DNA of 64,000 nt from UBA6244 sp963676875 (GTDB lineage: Bacteria; Bacteroidota; Bacteroidia; Bacteroidales; F082). Shown one piece after another: positions 10,019 to 19,016 of the stretch (positions are counted from its first letter, which is position 1; each line of letters begins with the position of its first letter). The stretch covers positions 2,046,001 to 2,110,000 of the forward strand of contig OY781436.1 of the NCBI GenBank assembly GCA_963676875.1, written 5' to 3'. Both the position numbers and the translations under genes were made by a program. A model generated the notes under the pieces. It saw nothing but the letters and a program-made list of their open reading frames with translations, was not told where the DNA came from and made no database searches.

Positions 10019-10252
10019 ATGAAAAAGAAAATATTTTCAACTCTTATACTTTTGGCGATTTTGTTGTTTCCATTATTTACTGTGGCACAAATGTTGGGCC
10101 CTGTTGATCCCGGTGGTGGCCCCATTGGCGGCGATGTGCCCATTGGCGGCGGAGCCCCCATTGGTGGCGGAAGTATCATTCTCCTGGGTTTGGCAGCTGC
10201 CTACGGTGGACGAAAAATCTATTTGATGAAGAAGGAAAGCCTTGAAGAGTAA
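10019..10252 (+). CDS. Small secreted Gly-rich protein with PID-CTERM-like sorting tail (copy 1)
   Basis: This 77-residue protein has a signal peptide (residues 1-23), then a short Pro/Gly tract with repeated PIGG units, a hydrophobic helix (SIILLGLAAAYGG) and a basic tail (RKIYLMKKESLEE). Motif, helix and positive cluster in this order resemble the short Bacteroidota proteins called PID-CTERM, a proposed protein-sorting signal. The mature part between signal and tail is almost nothing, so the tag itself is nearly the whole protein. A near-identical copy lies at 15264. Both follow a large T9SS gene in the same orientation. Function is unknown; family assignment is by eye. Confidence 0.65.
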   Translation: MKKKIFSTLILLAILLFPLFTVAQMLGPVDPGGGPIGGDVPIGGGAPIGGGSIILLGLAAAYGGRKIYLMKKESLEE

Positions 10253-10309
10253 TCCGCTTTTGCGTGAAGTTAACAAAAGCCGAGGGAAGTGATTTCGTCG
10301 GCTTTTTTT
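10087..10309 (+). repeat. 223-bp direct duplication, copy 1
   Basis: This block covers the mature part of the small Gly-rich gene plus its terminator and is nearly identical to 15374-15596, with only about six or seven base differences. The signal-peptide parts upstream are unrelated, so the duplication starts precisely at the mature region. Confidence 0.9.
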
Positions 10310-10310
10310 T
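10275..10310 (+). terminator. Rho-independent terminator
   Basis: The stem AAAGCCGA / TCGGCTTT is followed by a run of eight T. It closes the 6116-10252 unit and is part of the duplicated block. Confidence 0.85.
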
Positions 10311-10512
10311 TCAACACATGAGGTCGTGCGCATTCAGCCTATTTGTGAGCAAATTGTTTTGGAATATCGTAACTCCATAGGTGCCACAAGCTGCACGGGT
10401 TTGTAAAGTTATGTCAAGACCATTGAAATGTGTTCGTAATCAGGTTGTAAAAATTTATTTCTACTTGAAAGACTACAATAAAAAAAACTCCAGATATTTC
10501 GTATTTATTGTT

Positions 10513-10520
10513 TATGTTTG
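10513..10520 (+). promoter_or_regulatory. Putative -7 element TATGTTTG for the 10555 gene
   Basis: A perfect TAnnTTTG lies 34 bases before the ATG; no clear TTTG -33 element is seen upstream. Apart from this and the terminator, the 10253-10554 gap holds nothing I recognise. Confidence 0.45.
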
Positions 10521-10554
10521 TTTTAGTTAATAATTAGTCCAATATTTTTTTTAC

Positions 10555-13500
10555 ATGAAAAAACCATTACGATTCACGCTTTTTGCGGTGCTTATAGTTT
10601 TTGTTACACTTAGTGCAAATTCGCAAACAAGCGCACCTCAAAGAAATCTACAAAAAATTCGTCCGGTAATTAAAGAGAATTTCTTTGAAATTCAGAAAGA
10701 GTTCAATAATTATTGGGATTCCAGGAATGTGGTAAACGGATATTACGAAGAAAACGGAGTCCGAGTTAAGGCAGCAGGTTGGAAGCAGTTTAAACGTTGG
10801 GAATACTATTGGGAGAATCGCGTTGATCCGCAGACAGGAGCTTTTCCCGAAACCGGCAGAGCAGAGGTTTACCAGCAAATCAGGGATTTGCGAAACAGCA
10901 GAAGTTCCGGAGGCAATTGGCAAAGTTTGGGACCTTCAACCAGTGGGGGTGGCTATGCCGGCCTGGGTAGAATAAATGTGGTGGGATTCCGTCCGGGCGA
11001 CAACAATACATTGTATGCCGGTTCGCCCTCAGGTGGATTGTGGAAAACCACCGATGGCGGAAGCAATTGGTCTGTACTTACAGATGAAAATGCTGTTTTA
11101 GGAGTGAGCGATGTGGTGGTTATTGCAGGTGGAACTACAGCAACCGATGTGGTTTATATCGCCACCGGCGATCGTGATGGAGGCAGTATGCATAGCCTGA
11201 GCGGCGATCAATTCAACGATAACAACTCCATAGGAGTACTAAAATCCACCGATGGAGGAACCACCTGGACCTCCACCGCGCTCACCTTTACCACCAACCT
11301 TAAACGAAGAACCAACAGATTGTTAAAGCATCCCGGAGACGATAACATCATCTATGCCAGCGCCAGCGATAATAAAGTATATAAAACCACAGATGGTGGA
11401 GTAACCTGGCCCAGTATTTACACAGGTGTGGAGTTTGTGAGCATGGAATTTAAGCCCGGTGACCCTACCATTATGTATGGAGCCACCAGAGCGGGTGCCA
11501 TATACAGATCCACCGATTCCGGAGTTTCCTGGTCCTTTATTACCAACACCGGGGGTTCACGAGTTCAGTTGGCGGTATCAGCAGATGATGCTACTGTGGT
11601 ATATGCTGTTGCCAATGGAGCCAACGGTCTTGATGGTATCTATCAATCAACCAATAGTGGTAGTTCATATACCAAAGTTTTCGACGGTAGTGTTTCAGGA
11701 CATAACCTGTTGGGATATTATTGTAATGGAACAGGCACGGATACACAAGGATCATACGATTTGTGCATAGCCGCAGATCCAACAGATGCATCAACTCTTT
11801 ATGTTGGAGGTGTCAACACATGGAAATCTACCAATGGAGGTGTTGGATGGAGTCCGAATAACATGTGGACAACCAGTAGTACCTATAATTCGTGCGGCTC
11901 GCCGGTGGTTCATGCCGACAAACATTTTTTGGGTTTTCAGCCGGGTTCCAACACACTTTTTGAAGGCAATGATGGAGGCATCTATAAAACGAGCAATGGT
12001 GGAAGTTCCTGGACATTTATCAGCAGCGGCATGGAAATAAGTCAGTTATATCGTATTGGTGTATCTCAAACCTCTTCCTCTGATGTAATTGCCGGCTTGC
12101 AGGACAACGGAACCAAAACCAAATCCGGAGCTACCTGGACAGATGTGTTGGGTGGGGATGGAATGGAATGTGCCATCGACTATACCACCACAAACACCCA
12201 GTATGGTGAAATCTATAATGGCGATATTAAACGTACCACAAATGGTTGGACAAATTATGTTTCCATTACCCCCGGATTATCCGGAAGCGCTGCCTGGGTT
12301 ACACCTTTTACCCTAGATCCCAATACCAACACCACTCTCTATATTGGTTATCAGGATGTTTGGAAATCAACCAATCAGGGTACTGCCTGGACTCAAATAA
12401 GCTCCTGGGGAGGAAATACCCTTCGCTCTCTGGCCGTAGCCCCTTCCAATTCAAATACCATTTATGCAGCCACCCAAACCATCCTTTATGTTACCACTGA
12501 TGGTGGAAGCAATTGGACCAACATTACAGGAACCCTTCCTGTTGGTTCATCCTATATTACCTATATCTCAGTAAAGGCCGACGATCCATTAACCGCTTGG
12601 GTGTCCTTTGGCGAATACAATTCGTTCGGGGTATATGAAACAACGGATGGCGGATCAAGCTGGACCAATATTTCCGGTGGTTTGCCAAACATTCCTGTAA
12701 TGTGTGTAATACAGAACAAACAAAATACCGCAGAAAGCGAACTGTATGCTGCCACCGATGTGGGTGTTTATGTAAAGGTTGGCAGTGCCAATTGGACTGC
12801 CTTTAGTACCGGATTGCCCAATGTAGTGGTTACCGAACTGGAGATTTACTATAATGAAGGTTCACCCAATTTAAGTCGCTTACGTGCTGCCACCTTTGGC
12901 CGTGGTCTGTGGGAGTCCGACTTGTACAGTCCCGCTACTTCGCCGCCTGTGGCCGATTTTTCAGCCGACATCCTTTACCCGGGAGTTGGTCAAACAGTTA
13001 CTTTTACTGATCTGTCAACCAATAGCCCGTCTTCATGGACATGGGCCGTAAGTCCGGCCACGATTACTTATACCGGAGGCACCTCCTCATCATCTCAAAA
13101 CCCTCAAATTCAGTTTGATGCCGAAGGTGATTATACAGTTCAACTTACTGCCACCAATGCTTACGGAAGTGATGTGGAGAGCAAGACCAATTATATTTCG
13201 GTGAGTGCATTGCAAAGTTATTGCGCGGCTTCAGCTAGTAATATTTCCACCACAGGTAATCCTTATATAAGTGGGGTTCAGATTGGAACAATAAGTAATA
13301 CAGGTACAGGATCAAATGCATACACCAGTTATACTTCTATGTCAACAAATGCGACAATCAATCAATCAGTTAGCATCACTATTACGGTCGCTCTTGTAGG
13401 TTATGCACCAAATTACTATAATTCAGATGCCGATATAGGTATTTGGATTGATTGGAACCAGAATGGAGATTTTACGGATATCGGTGAAAATGTAGCCTGT

Positions 13501-15249
13501 CAGTCAGGTATGACCAGTACGCAAGGAGTTTTTTCATTTTCTGCTCCGGGCGATGCATCATTAGGGGCTACAACAATGAGAGTTAGAGTGAAGTACTTTG
13601 ATGCAGATTGTGGACAGCCTTGTGGTACAACATCTTATGGCGAAGTAGAAGATTACAAAATAGTTGTCCTCCCCGCCACCAATACCTGGACAGGAAGTTC
13701 ATCTACCGATTGGGCTACAGCAGGTAACTGGAGTGCTAGTTTGGTGCCATCGGCTGCCATGAATGTGATTATTCCCACTACTCCCACCGGAGGCGTATTT
13801 CCCCTCATCAGCTCCTCCACCCTTGATGCCACTGTCAATAACCTGACCATACAATCAGGGGCCAGTGTTTCCATTGCCGGTCATTTGCAAGTAAATGGAA
13901 CCCTGACTAACAGTGCAGGAGTTTCCGGTATCGTAATCGAATCTTCGGCTTCCTCGGAGGGTTCGCTCATCACAGATACAGATGGCGTCAGCGGCACGGT
14001 AAAACGCTACCTGACAGGTGGCAAATGGCATCAAATCGGAGCTCCGGTGAGTGGTGCCACGGTCAACAACCTGTATTTTGGCGGTAGTCCTGATGTCTGG
14101 CTGAAATCATATAACGAAAGCTCGGATACCTGGTCGTATATTTCTAATGTAAACACTCCCATGCCACAGGGAAGCGGTTTTGCTACATGGGTTGAGGTTG
14201 GTAATAATGTAACATCTTCTTTTACAGGCACCATGAAAGCCACGGATATGACAATTACTACCCCAACTCTCGCTTTTACCGATGCCTCCCATGGGTATAA
14301 TTTGGTAGCCAATCCTTATCCCGCAGCCTTGGATTGGGATATTGGCGGCTGGACGCGAACCAATATCGACGGAACAATTTACATCTGGAAGGATGGAAGC
14401 AATTATCTTACCCGCAACGAAGTTGGACTGGGGAGTCTTACAGATGGCATAATTCCCAAAGGTCAAGGGTTTTTCATCAGGGCAACAGCCGCTTCTCCTT
14501 CTCTTACCATACCTAAACTTGCCAGAGTGCAGTCATCCGTGGAATACATGAAGCAAGCAAGCAATTTCGACGAGCCTCCCTATGCCGTGTTTGACGTCCG
14601 ACAGGAGAATTTAACCGATGAGGTATGGGTCACCTTTGCGGATAATTGCACCGATTTGTATGATGAAGGTTGGGATGCCATGAAATTATTTGGTAGTGGA
14701 AATGCCCCGCAACTTTATGTAAATCAAAATGATGACAAACTAAGTATTGCAGCTTATGCCCCACTCGCAACGCAGGAGCGACATGTTTCGATGAATTTTG
14801 AAGCGCGTGTTTCCGGCGATCACATCCTGGTTTTGCATGACCAAAATGCACTTGAGGCTTATGATATCCTGTTGGAGGATTTGCACCTTGACAAAATTCA
14901 GGATTTGAATATCAATCCAACCTATCCTTATGCAGGTTTTCCCAACGACGATCCCAATCGTTTTTTAATACATTTTAACCCCAAAGCTGTGGGCATTTAT
15001 CAAAATAATGATAACAATTTGGTGGGCATTTATTCATGGGACAACAAAGTAATCATAAAATCATTGGATGAAAATGGACTGCAAGACGTTCGGGTAGAAA
15101 TAGTTGACATGATGGGTCGTCAAATAGCTCATCGGGAAATTGACCGACTTCAGGTGATAAAAATTCCGGTTCAGCTTAGTAACACGTTCCTAATTGTCAG
15201 CGTGATAAGCGAAAAGGGTCGGGTGATAAAAAAGGTTTTTGTTCAATAA
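10555..15249 (+). CDS. Giant secreted multidomain protein: BNR/sortilin-like propeller, PKD, GEVED, T9SS tail
   Basis: The 1564-residue protein has a signal peptide (1-24), then about 700 residues of Asp-box repeats (KTTDGGSNW, KSTDGGTTWT, QSTNSGSSYT and more), as in sialidase/VPS10-type beta-propellers. Next come a PKD domain (about 800-880), a GEVED domain (about 885-1040, ending in the GEVEDYKIVV motif), a WTGSSSTDWATAGNW beta module and a T9SS sorting tail (about 1490-1564). The Asp-box propeller may bind or cleave glycans or form a scaffold; sialidase active-site arginines are not obvious, so hydrolase activity is not claimed. Bases around 13190-13670, the GEVED domain, look AT-richer than their surroundings. 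A second copy of the small Gly-rich gene follows after 14 bases. Confidence 0.88.
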   Translation: MKKPLRFTLFAVLIVFVTLSANSQTSAPQRNLQKIRPVIKENFFEIQKEFNNYWDSRNVVNGYYEENGVRVKAAGWKQFKRWEYYWENRVDPQTGAFPETGRAEVYQQIRDLRNSRSSGGNWQSLGPSTSGGGYAGLGRINVVGFRPGDNNTLYAGSPSGGLWKTTDGGSNWSVLTDENAVLGVSDVVVIAGGTTATDVVYIATGDRDGGSMHSLSGDQFNDNNSIGVLKSTDGGTTWTSTALTFTTNLKRRTNRLLKHPGDDNIIYASASDNKVYKTTDGGVTWPSIYTGVEFVSMEFKPGDPTIMYGATRAGAIYRSTDSGVSWSFITNTGGSRVQLAVSADDATVVYAVANGANGLDGIYQSTNSGSSYTKVFDGSVSGHNLLGYYCNGTGTDTQGSYDLCIAADPTDASTLYVGGVNTWKSTNGGVGWSPNNMWTTSSTYNSCGSPVVHADKHFLGFQPGSNTLFEGNDGGIYKTSNGGSSWTFISSGMEISQLYRIGVSQTSSSDVIAGLQDNGTKTKSGATWTDVLGGDGMECAIDYTTTNTQYGEIYNGDIKRTTNGWTNYVSITPGLSGSAAWVTPFTLDPNTNTTLYIGYQDVWKSTNQGTAWTQISSWGGNTLRSLAVAPSNSNTIYAATQTILYVTTDGGSNWTNITGTLPVGSSYITYISVKADDPLTAWVSFGEYNSFGVYETTDGGSSWTNISGGLPNIPVMCVIQNKQNTAESELYAATDVGVYVKVGSANWTAFSTGLPNVVVTELEIYYNEGSPNLSRLRAATFGRGLWESDLYSPATSPPVADFSADILYPGVGQTVTFTDLSTNSPSSWTWAVSPATITYTGGTSSSSQNPQIQFDAEGDYTVQLTATNAYGSDVESKTNYISVSALQSYCAASASNISTTGNPYISGVQIGTISNTGTGSNAYTSYTSMSTNATINQSVSITITVALVGYAPNYYNSDADIGIWIDWNQNGDFTDIGENVACQSGMTSTQGVFSFSAPGDASLGATTMRVRVKYFDADCGQPCGTTSYGEVEDYKIVVLPATNTWTGSSSTDWATAGNWSASLVPSAAMNVIIPTTPTGGVFPLISSSTLDATVNNLTIQSGASVSIAGHLQVNGTLTNSAGVSGIVIESSASSEGSLITDTDGVSGTVKRYLTGGKWHQIGAPVSGATVNNLYFGGSPDVWLKSYNESSDTWSYISNVNTPMPQGSGFATWVEVGNNVTSSFTGTMKATDMTITTPTLAFTDASHGYNLVANPYPAALDWDIGGWTRTNIDGTIYIWKDGSNYLTRNEVGLGSLTDGIIPKGQGFFIRATAASPSLTIPKLARVQSSVEYMKQASNFDEPPYAVFDVRQENLTDEVWVTFADNCTDLYDEGWDAMKLFGSGNAPQLYVNQNDDKLSIAAYAPLATQERHVSMNFEARVSGDHILVLHDQNALEAYDILLEDLHLDKIQDLNINPTYPYAGFPNDDPNRFLIHFNPKAVGIYQNNDNNLVGIYSWDNKVIIKSLDENGLQDVRVEIVDMMGRQIAHREIDRLQVIKIPVQLSNTFLIVSVISEKGRVIKKVFVQ

Positions 15250-15263
15250 TAAAAAGAAAAATC

Positions 15264-15539
15264 ATGATGATATTCAAAATCATACATTTCCGATTGTCAC
15301 ACTTTATAAAAGTGAAAACAACGACTATTTTTATGATCGCCTTTATCTGTGTGTTGCCCATGATGTCCTTTGGACAAATGTTGGGCCCTGTTGATCCCGG
15401 TGGTGGCCCCATTGGCGGCGATGTGCCCATTGGCGGCGGAGCCCCCATTGGTGGAGGAAGTATCATTCTCCTGGGTTTGGCAGCTGCCTACGGTGGAAGA
15501 AAAATCTATTTGATGAAGAAGGAAAGCATCGAAGAGTAA
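15264..15539 (+). CDS. Small secreted Gly-rich protein with PID-CTERM-like sorting tail (copy 2)
   Basis: This 91-residue protein is nearly identical to the 10019 product from QMLGPVDP onwards but has a different, longer N-terminus whose hydrophobic stretch (about residues 20-36) should act as the signal peptide. The PIGG repeats, hydrophobic helix and KKESIEE tail are conserved. Conservation confined to the mature part suggests the block was copied behind a new export signal, or that the mature part is under strong selection. It sits directly downstream of a giant T9SS protein, as does copy 1. Confidence 0.65.
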   Translation: MMIFKIIHFRLSHFIKVKTTTIFMIAFICVLPMMSFGQMLGPVDPGGGPIGGDVPIGGGAPIGGGSIILLGLAAAYGGRKIYLMKKESIEE

Positions 15540-15596
15540 GCCGCTTTTGCGTGAAGTTAAAAAAAGCCGAGGGAAGTGATTTCGTCGGCTTTTTTT
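15374..15596 (+). repeat. 223-bp direct duplication, copy 2
   Basis: This is the partner of 10087-10309; it includes coding sequence and terminator. Confidence 0.9.
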
Positions 15597-15597
15597 C
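15560..15597 (+). terminator. Rho-independent terminator
   Basis: The same AAAGCCGA / TCGGCTTT stem as at 10275 is followed by seven T. Confidence 0.85.
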
Positions 15598-15651
15598 TGA
15601 TTGACGATCATTGCATCGTTATTAAATGTTACTGATCATATTGGCTCTTCG

Positions 15652-15682
15652 TTGACACCAATTCAAGGTTATTGTATCTTTG
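15652..15682 (+). promoter_or_regulatory. Bacteroidota-type promoter of the subtilase gene
   Basis: TTG (15652-15654), a 20-base spacer and TATCTTTG (15675-15682) match the consensus. The expected transcript start is near 15689, which rules out the upstream TTG codon at 15680 and supports the ATG at 15710. Confidence 0.6.
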
Positions 15683-15709
15683 AATCGCGATATTTTGATA
15701 CAAAAGGCC

Positions 15710-18295
15710 ATGAAGTACCGATTATTCATCACGCTGGTTTTGGTTTCCGTGTCTTTGCTTGGCGTTTCTCAGGTAAAGACTGCAAGTAGTCGGTTGCAGG
15801 CTCTTTCCGAAAAATACCGTCAGGAAGCCACCCAAGCCAAACAACAAGCCATCGAATACGCCAGAATAAATAACATTCCCCTCCGCATCGAGAATGATAG
15901 CATGACCATGGAGTTGATGTATATTGATGAAAGGGGTAATCCGCAATACAATATGACCACCAATGCCGTTGCAGCGGCTACTTCTTCTACCAACGAGGTC
16001 TATGCAGGTGGTGCTGCAGGGTTAAGTTTGGATGGCTCAGGAATCACTTTTTGTGAGTGGGATGCGGGTAATGTCAGAACATCCCATCAGGAATTTGGAA
16101 GTCGGGTGACCAACATGGACGGAACAACGGTTAGTTCGCATAGCACCCATGTGGCAGGAACCATGGTGGCAGCAGGCTTAAATACCGATGCCAAAGGAAT
16201 GGCTTTTGCGGCTAATCTCCATTCGTACAACTGGGATTACGATTATGCCGAAATGGCTACTGAAGCCTCCGAAGGAAATTTGCTCAGCAATCATTCCTAC
16301 AGCTGGTTAAGAGGGTGGAATGGAAGCACTTGGTGGGGAGATCCTACCATTAGCACCGAAGAGGATTATAATTTTGGTTTTTACGACAACACCGCCCGCA
16401 ACTGGGACGAAATTGCGGTGAATGCTCCCTATTATCTGATAGTCAAGTCGGCAGGCAACGATCGCGGTGATGCCGGAGATGGATCCCATCCTCCTGATGG
16501 CCCCTACGATTGCATTCCTCAGCGTGGTATCGCAAAAAACATACTCACGGTTGGTGCGGTTAACGATATCCCAACCGGTTATTCAGCCCCCGGTCAGGTG
16601 GTTTTAGCAGGTTTCAGCAGCTGTGGCCCCGCCGATGATGGGCGCATCAAACCGGATATCGTGGCCAATGGCATCGGCCTTACTTCAACCTACAACACTG
16701 CTGATGATGCCTATGCCAGCCTGAGTGGAACCTCCATGTCGGCTCCTGCCACCACAGGCTCTTTGGCCTTACTTGTCCAACATTACGAAAACATCAATGG
16801 TACAGGAGCCCACATGAGGTCAGCCACACTAAAAGCCCTGGTGTTGCATACAGCCGATGAATCAGGTGATTCTATTGGTCCTGATTATCAATTCGGTTGG
16901 GGCTTACTCAACACCCTGAAAGCGGCCAATAAAATTACCGAAGATCAAACCACCGATGTGATTTCTGAACATTTGCTGGCCAACGGAGCTACTTTCACCC
17001 GTGAAATTACTACTACCGGAACCAGCCCCATTCGTGTCACCATTGTTTGGACCGACCCCCCCGGAAATCCTCCGGCTCCGGCCCTCGACCCTCCCGATGC
17101 CATGCTGATCAACGACCTGAACCTGCGCATTTCCCAAGGAACCAATACCTATTATCCCTGGAAACTGGATAAAGACAACCCCGGAAATGCAGCCACCAAC
17201 AACAGCGAAAACAATGTGGACAACGTGGAAATGGTGGACATTGCCTCGCCGGCTTCCGGTACTACTTATACCATTACCGTTGACCACAACGGCACCCTGG
17301 CATCACCTCAGGCCTTTTCCATGATTATCAGTGGTGATATCGACAATGCTGTGGCGCCAACGGCCGATTTTTATGCCGATAATACCCAGCCCACCACCAA
17401 GCAAACCGTTTCTTTTATTGATGCTTCCATCAATAACCCCACATCCCACACATGGTCGTTTTCGCCGGCCACGGTAACTTATGTAAATGGAACTTCTTCC
17501 ACATCCAAAAGTCCTGAGGTTGTTTTTAATGAAGTGGGCTATTATGAAGTAAGCCTGTCGGTTTCCAACACCAATGGAAGCAATGTAAATACGAAAACAG
17601 ACTATATCTCGGTGGTGGCCGATCCGGTGAATTATTGCGGAGGATTTTCCCTTTCTCCCTATGGATTAATCAGCAGGGTTCAACTGGGCACCATCGACAA
17701 CCCCTCATTATACACTGACGTGGGAGGGGCTTCCGGAATGTTGTGCTACGAGGACTTTACGGCGCTGGTTGCCGATGTTACCATTGGAGAAAGTACAAGC
17801 ATCACAGTAACTAATTATTATTCAGACAGCCATTTGGATTTGGCCATCTGGGCAGATTGGAACCGCGATGGCGATTTTGAAGATTTGGACGAACAAGTAG
17901 TTTGTGTGGCCAATAACGGCGGTCATGGTACTTTCTCCATCAACGTTCCCACCCATGCACATTTGGGAAATACATGCCTTCGAATCCGAACCAAATGGGA
18001 TGATCCTTATGGCTGCCTGCCCTGTGGCACAACCTATGAGGGTGAAGTGGAAGACTATACCCTAAATGTGCTTAAAAACATTGGCTGGTTGGGTATCACC
18101 AACGATTGGGACGATCCTGCCAACTGGTCCGAAGGGGTGGTTCCCAACGGGCATTACAAAGTCACCATTCCGTCAACAACGGGTGGTGTTTTAGCACCGA
18201 TAGTTTCAGAATTCACCATGGCCCGCTGCCACAGCCTTACCCTTCAAAATGGTGCCACCCTCGAAGTAAACGGAACTCTCGAAGTGGAAAACTAA
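15710..18295 (+). CDS. Secreted S8 subtilisin-like protease with PKD and GEVED domains
   Basis: The 861-residue protein has a signal peptide (1-20) and an S8 catalytic domain with Asp118 (EWDAG), His147 (SHSTHVAGT) and Ser342 (SGTSMSAP); the AGND oxyanion region is also present. A P-proprotein-like beta domain, a PKD domain and a GEVED domain follow, homologous in order to those in the 10555 protein. The protein stops inside the next module (WLGITNDWDDPANW), at the position where the 10555 protein continues to its T9SS tail. No sorting tail is found in any frame after the stop. It may be a truncated version or use another anchoring route. Extracellular proteolysis is the expected role. Confidence 0.88.
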   Translation: MKYRLFITLVLVSVSLLGVSQVKTASSRLQALSEKYRQEATQAKQQAIEYARINNIPLRIENDSMTMELMYIDERGNPQYNMTTNAVAAATSSTNEVYAGGAAGLSLDGSGITFCEWDAGNVRTSHQEFGSRVTNMDGTTVSSHSTHVAGTMVAAGLNTDAKGMAFAANLHSYNWDYDYAEMATEASEGNLLSNHSYSWLRGWNGSTWWGDPTISTEEDYNFGFYDNTARNWDEIAVNAPYYLIVKSAGNDRGDAGDGSHPPDGPYDCIPQRGIAKNILTVGAVNDIPTGYSAPGQVVLAGFSSCGPADDGRIKPDIVANGIGLTSTYNTADDAYASLSGTSMSAPATTGSLALLVQHYENINGTGAHMRSATLKALVLHTADESGDSIGPDYQFGWGLLNTLKAANKITEDQTTDVISEHLLANGATFTREITTTGTSPIRVTIVWTDPPGNPPAPALDPPDAMLINDLNLRISQGTNTYYPWKLDKDNPGNAATNNSENNVDNVEMVDIASPASGTTYTITVDHNGTLASPQAFSMIISGDIDNAVAPTADFYADNTQPTTKQTVSFIDASINNPTSHTWSFSPATVTYVNGTSSTSKSPEVVFNEVGYYEVSLSVSNTNGSNVNTKTDYISVVADPVNYCGGFSLSPYGLISRVQLGTIDNPSLYTDVGGASGMLCYEDFTALVADVTIGESTSITVTNYYSDSHLDLAIWADWNRDGDFEDLDEQVVCVANNGGHGTFSINVPTHAHLGNTCLRIRTKWDDPYGCLPCGTTYEGEVEDYTLNVLKNIGWLGITNDWDDPANWSEGVVPNGHYKVTIPSTTGGVLAPIVSEFTMARCHSLTLQNGATLEVNGTLEVEN

Positions 18296-18330
18296 CTCCG
18301 GAGTCGGTGCTTTGAGATACGATTAGTTAT

Positions 18331-18390
18331 AACCAAAAGGTAGGAAATTTTGGTTGGCGGTTATTGATTTATTTCAATGGCCGCTTTTTA
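18331..18390 (+). terminator. Palindrome plus terminator after the subtilase gene
   Basis: AACCAAAA (18331) and TTTTGGTT (18348) form a hairpin sharing the core AACCAAAAGGTAGGA with the hairpin at 1074. Next comes a longer imperfect stem, GCGG..ATTGA / TCAAT..CCGC (18357-18384), followed by TTTTTA. Confidence 0.65.
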
Positions 18391-18481
18391 TTGAATCTGT
18401 CCAAAACTTATTCTCTGCCCCATACCAAAAAGCAAAAATCTTCCCCTTGTGAAAATATTTGTTAAAATTTCACACAAACTA

Positions 18482-18526
18482 TTGTGCGCGCATAGCTTTT
18501 GTAGTATATTTGCCATGCGTGCACAA
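18482..18526 (+). promoter_or_regulatory. MarR operator overlapping the promoter of the fatty-acid oxidation operon
   Basis: Two 12-base arms, TTGTGCGCGCAT (18482-18493) and ATGCGTGCACAA (18515-18526), form an inverted repeat with one mismatch. Between them is TATATTTG (18505-18512), a perfect -7 element; the TTG of the left arm lies 20 bases upstream and can serve as -33. A repressor bound to both arms would cover the whole promoter. The site lies 12 bases before the marR ATG, so autoregulation is the simplest reading. Confidence 0.7.
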
Positions 18527-18537
18527 CATTATTTTAT

Positions 18538-18996
18538 ATGAATATTCAGGAAACAGTTGATTATCACCTTCGTAGCACTTTGTTCGCCATCCGACGAATG
18601 TACAATGTGCTGGCTGCCGAAAATGGAATTACCCAAGGAATTGGTTATGTATTAATCAATATTGGCAAAGAAGGGGTGCCGGCAACCAAGATTGCACCCA
18701 TGATGGGCATGGGCACTTCGAGCCTGACCCGCCTGCTGAAAAACATGGAAGATGATGGCCTGATTTTTCGCAAGCCCAGCGAAGAAGATCGCCGTGTGGT
18801 GAAAGTTTTTCTCACACCAAGAGGGGTAGAACTTCGCAAAGAGGTAAAGCAGGCTGTCATTGAATTCAACAACAGACTTTCCGAAAAAATAGACCAAAAC
18901 GATATGGACACCTTTATGCGGGTGAGCCAAATTATTCGCCAGCAAGTATGCAGCGACCTTTCGCACATCCATGGCGGAAACTGTGATGAAGATTAA
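18538..18996 (+). CDS. MarR-family transcriptional regulator of the fatty-acid oxidation operon
   Basis: The 152-residue protein has the MarR winged helix: a recognition segment GMGTSSLTRLLKNMEDDGLI, then the wing with SEEDRRVVKVFLTPRG, followed by a dimerisation helix. It begins the operon, 20 bases before the hydratase/dehydrogenase gene, and follows an inverted repeat that covers the promoter. By context it should repress the operon and be released by an acyl-CoA or fatty acid, but the ligand is not shown by the sequence. The C-terminus (CSDLSHIHGGNCDED) has two Cys and two His residues, which could bind a metal or respond to redox state. Confidence 0.9.
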   Translation: MNIQETVDYHLRSTLFAIRRMYNVLAAENGITQGIGYVLINIGKEGVPATKIAPMMGMGTSSLTRLLKNMEDDGLIFRKPSEEDRRVVKVFLTPRGVELRKEVKQAVIEFNNRLSEKIDQNDMDTFMRVSQIIRQQVCSDLSHIHGGNCDED

Positions 18997-19016
18997 ATCT
19001 CTAAACCTATTAATAT

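Noticed and set aside
10555..12950. Active sialidase
   Set aside because: Asp-box repeats are clear, but the arginine triad and Tyr/Glu pair could not be placed, so only the fold is claimed.
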